Source: Lactobacillus sp. (lineage in GTDB: Bacteria; Bacillota; Bacilli; Lactobacillales; Lactobacillaceae). From it: DNA of 64,000 nt. Below the pieces are notes generated by a model. It ran no database searches. It was not told the origin of the DNA and was given only the letters and a program-made list of their open reading frames with translations. The stretch spans positions 372,001-436,000 of the forward strand of contig JAKVNR010000001.1 in the NCBI GenBank assembly GCA_022483245.1. The letters are read 5' to 3'. Positions within the stretch are counted from its first letter, which is position 1, and each line of letters begins with the position of its first letter. Made by a program: the position numbers and the translations under genes. This document shows positions 61,801 to 64,000 of this stretch, one piece after another.

Positions 61801-63111
61801 ATGGCTTTAGGAACCGTTGCAATTGTTGGCCGCCCCAATGTCGGCAAGTCAACGATTTTTAACCGCATTATTAATGAGCGCCGCTCAATCGTGGAAGATA
61901 CTCCTGGTGTTACTCGTGACCGGATTTATGCGCATGCTGAATGGCTAGGCCATAAGTTCAATTTGATTGATACTGGCGGAATTACGCTTGAACAGGCTAA
62001 GATTGAACAGGAAATCAAAGCGCAAGCAGAAGTTGCCATTGATGAAGCTGATGTCATTATCATGCTAGCTGAAGCAACCAGTGGTGTGACTGATTTGGAT
62101 GAAGCAATTGCTCAACTGCTGTATCGTGCTCACAAGCCAGTGATCCTTGGCGTTAATAAAGCCGATAACCCTGAACAACGGGCTGATATCTATGACTTTT
62201 ATAGTTTAGGCTTGGGTGATCCATATCCGCTCTCCGGGGCACATGGGACCGGTTTGGGCGATTTGCTGGATGCAGTTGTAGCCAAATTGCCGAAAACAGA
62301 TGAAAACATTGATGACAAGCGAATTTCGTTTTCAGTGATTGGCCGGCCAAACGTGGGTAAGTCCTCAATCGTTAATGCTCTGTTAGGTCAAAATCGGGTG
62401 ATTGTGGCTAATCAAGAGGGGACAACCCGTGATTCGATTGATACGACTTTTAAGACTGAAGACGGCACCGAATTTAATTTGATTGATACGGCTGGGATTC
62501 GTCGGCGCGGTAAAGTGTATGAAAAAACGGAAAAATATTCTGTTTTACGCGCTTTAAGTGCCATTGACCGTTCAGACGTAGTTGTTTTAGTTTTAGATGC
62601 TGAAACAGGCATTCGTGAGCAAGATAAACATGTTGCAGGCTTAGCGCATGATGCAGGCAAGGGGCTGCTAATTGCTGTCAATAAGTGGGACTTACCTAAA
62701 AAAGGCCCACATACAATGCATGATTTTGAAACGGAAATTCGCGCTGAATTCCAATACTTGGATTATGCGCCGATTATTTTCGTGTCTGCTAAAACAAAAC
62801 AGCGTTTACAGCAGATCCCTAAGCTGGTCAAGCAGATTAATCATAACCAACGCCAGCGTCTGCAATCCAGCAAGCTGAATGATTTGTTGCTGGATGCGAC
62901 TAAACTAGTCCCAACGCCGCTAATTCATGGCAAGCGTTTGCGGGTTTACTACATGACACAGGTTAGCGTTGCGCCACCAACATTTGTCGTCTTTGTTAAC
63001 GATCCTGACCTAATGCACTTTTCGTATGAGCGCTTCTTAATCAACCAGCTAAGACAGAATTTTGACTTTACTGGAACCCCAATTAAAATTATTCCACGTC
63101 AGCGGAAGTGA
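61801..63111 (+). CDS. der: ribosome biogenesis GTPase Der (EngA)
   Basis: Two G domains '[18 protein letters not shown]' and '[19 protein letters not shown]' plus KH-like C-terminus. Confidence 0.97.
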   Translation: MALGTVAIVGRPNVGKSTIFNRIINERRSIVEDTPGVTRDRIYAHAEWLGHKFNLIDTGGITLEQAKIEQEIKAQAEVAIDEADVIIMLAEATSGVTDLDEAIAQLLYRAHKPVILGVNKADNPEQRADIYDFYSLGLGDPYPLSGAHGTGLGDLLDAVVAKLPKTDENIDDKRISFSVIGRPNVGKSSIVNALLGQNRVIVANQEGTTRDSIDTTFKTEDGTEFNLIDTAGIRRRGKVYEKTEKYSVLRALSAIDRSDVVVLVLDAETGIREQDKHVAGLAHDAGKGLLIAVNKWDLPKKGPHTMHDFETEIRAEFQYLDYAPIIFVSAKTKQRLQQIPKLVKQINHNQRQRLQSSKLNDLLLDATKLVPTPLIHGKRLRVYYMTQVSVAPPTFVVFVNDPDLMHFSYERFLINQLRQNFDFTGTPIKIIPRQRK

Positions 63112-63277
63112 TTTGCACCATACAAAGCCGTTAAACTGTCTTTTTTGGCGAAAAACCTTGCCGCCACGCGGTTTTTGTGGTAATTTTTGTTGCAGGAAAC
63201 AATGATAGGTAGTCATCATTCTTCCTTATTTCAAATAGTCTTGAGCAGGTTTTGCTCAATTCAGGAGGTGTAGAAGA

Positions 63278-63553
63278 ATGGCAAACAAAGCTGAATTAGT
63301 AAGCGAAGTTGCTGACAAGGCCCAAATGACCAAGAAACAAGCAGCTAGCGCAGTTGACGCAATTTTTGACTCAATCCAAGAAAACCTTGCTAAGGGTGAA
63401 AAGGTACAACTGATCGGTTTCGGTACTTTTGAAGTTAGAAAGCGTGCAGCTCGCAAGGGCCGCAACCCTCAAACTGGTGCTGAAATTCAAATTCCAGCTA
63501 GCCAAGTTCCTGCATTCAAGCCAGGTAAGGCTTTAAAGGATGCAGTTAAATAA
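63278..63553 (+). CDS. hup: HU family DNA-binding protein
   Basis: [67 protein letters not shown]. Confidence 0.97.
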   Translation: MANKAELVSEVADKAQMTKKQAASAVDAIFDSIQENLAKGEKVQLIGFGTFEVRKRAARKGRNPQTGAEIQIPASQVPAFKPGKALKDAVK

Positions 63554-63576
63554 GGGCTTATTTAACTTAAACAAAT

Positions 63577-63610
63577 AAAAAGACGTTAGGTTTCAACCTG
63601 ACGTTTTTTT
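63577..63610 (+). terminator. intrinsic terminator after hup
   Basis: aaaaagacgttaggtttcaacctgacgttttttt. Confidence 0.85.
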
Positions 63611-63640
63611 GTGCGACAATTAAGGCCTAAGGAGGAGCTT

Positions 63641-64000
63641 ATGTCAAAAACCTATTCTCAGCAATTGCTGACTGCCTTGCAGCAGCACGATTTTTCGCAA
63701 AGCAATCTTTTATTAAAAAAGGCCTTTGCTAGCGATGATCCAGAAACTTTGGAAGCTTTAGCCAATAGTTTGAGTGACTTGGGCTTAACTGATTTAGCTG
63801 CTAAAACTTACCGCCATTTGCTGGAACTTGACTCACGTAACGATGAAGTGAAAGTTTATCTGGCTGAAATTTTGTTTGATGACGGACAAGATGATGCTGC
63901 CTTAAACTTGTTGTATGATGTGCAAACAGATAGCCCAGCTTATGTTCAGAGTTTATTAGTGCAGGCTGATTATTATCAAAGTGCAGGCTTAATTGAAACG
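63641..64000 (+). CDS. TPR-repeat protein (truncated by window end)
   Basis: Open to the window edge: MSKTYSQQLLTALQQHDFSQSNLLLKKAFASDDPETLEALANSLSDLGLTDLAAKTYRHLLELDSRNDEVKVYLAEILFDDGQDDAAL...; SD aaggagg. Confidence 0.85.
   Translation, partial: MSKTYSQQLLTALQQHDFSQSNLLLKKAFASDDPETLEALANSLSDLGLTDLAAKTYRHLLELDSRNDEVKVYLAEILFDDGQDDAALNLLYDVQTDSPAYVQSLLVQADYYQSAGLIET

Overview
The window is a Lactobacillus-type (Lactobacillaceae) chromosomal segment. Most of it is housekeeping: late-competence genes (sepM-like C-terminus, comEA, comEC) with holA, then rpsT, rpsO, rnjA-like, tuf, tig, clpX, engB, T-box-asnA, uvrC, obgE, rnz, rpmF, dnaE, cvfB, ribT, scpA/scpB, rluB, FMN riboswitch-ribU, cmk, rpsA, der and hup. 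Accessory content is a RelB/RelE-like TA pair, a HicA/HicB pair, and a surface-adhesin island at about 22.5-39.8 kb. The island has a giant MBG-repeat adhesin on the + strand and an LPQTG adhesin on the - strand, converging on a PD-(D/E)XK Rpn-family nuclease. The main observations are: (1) the Rpn gene carries a near-perfect Shine-Dalgarno (AAAGGAGG, built from tandem rare AGG-AGG codons) 9 nt before an in-frame internal ATG, predicting a separate ~83-aa C-terminal protein, as in the RpnL/RpnS gene-within-gene toxin/antitoxin arrangement; (2) the LPQTG adhesin is split by an exact 161-bp tandem duplication, and collapsing it restores one 963-codon frame; (3) the giant adhesin is split by a 1-nt frameshift at an A-run, and the repaired protein would be ~4394 aa; (4) its C-terminus lacks an LPxTG motif although the hydrophobic stretch and basic tail are kept; (5) an S9 peptidase gene has one in-frame TAA near its N-terminus. 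I found no rRNA, tRNA, IS element or CRISPR array. All calls come from reading the sequence and the supplied ORFs; no database search was run.
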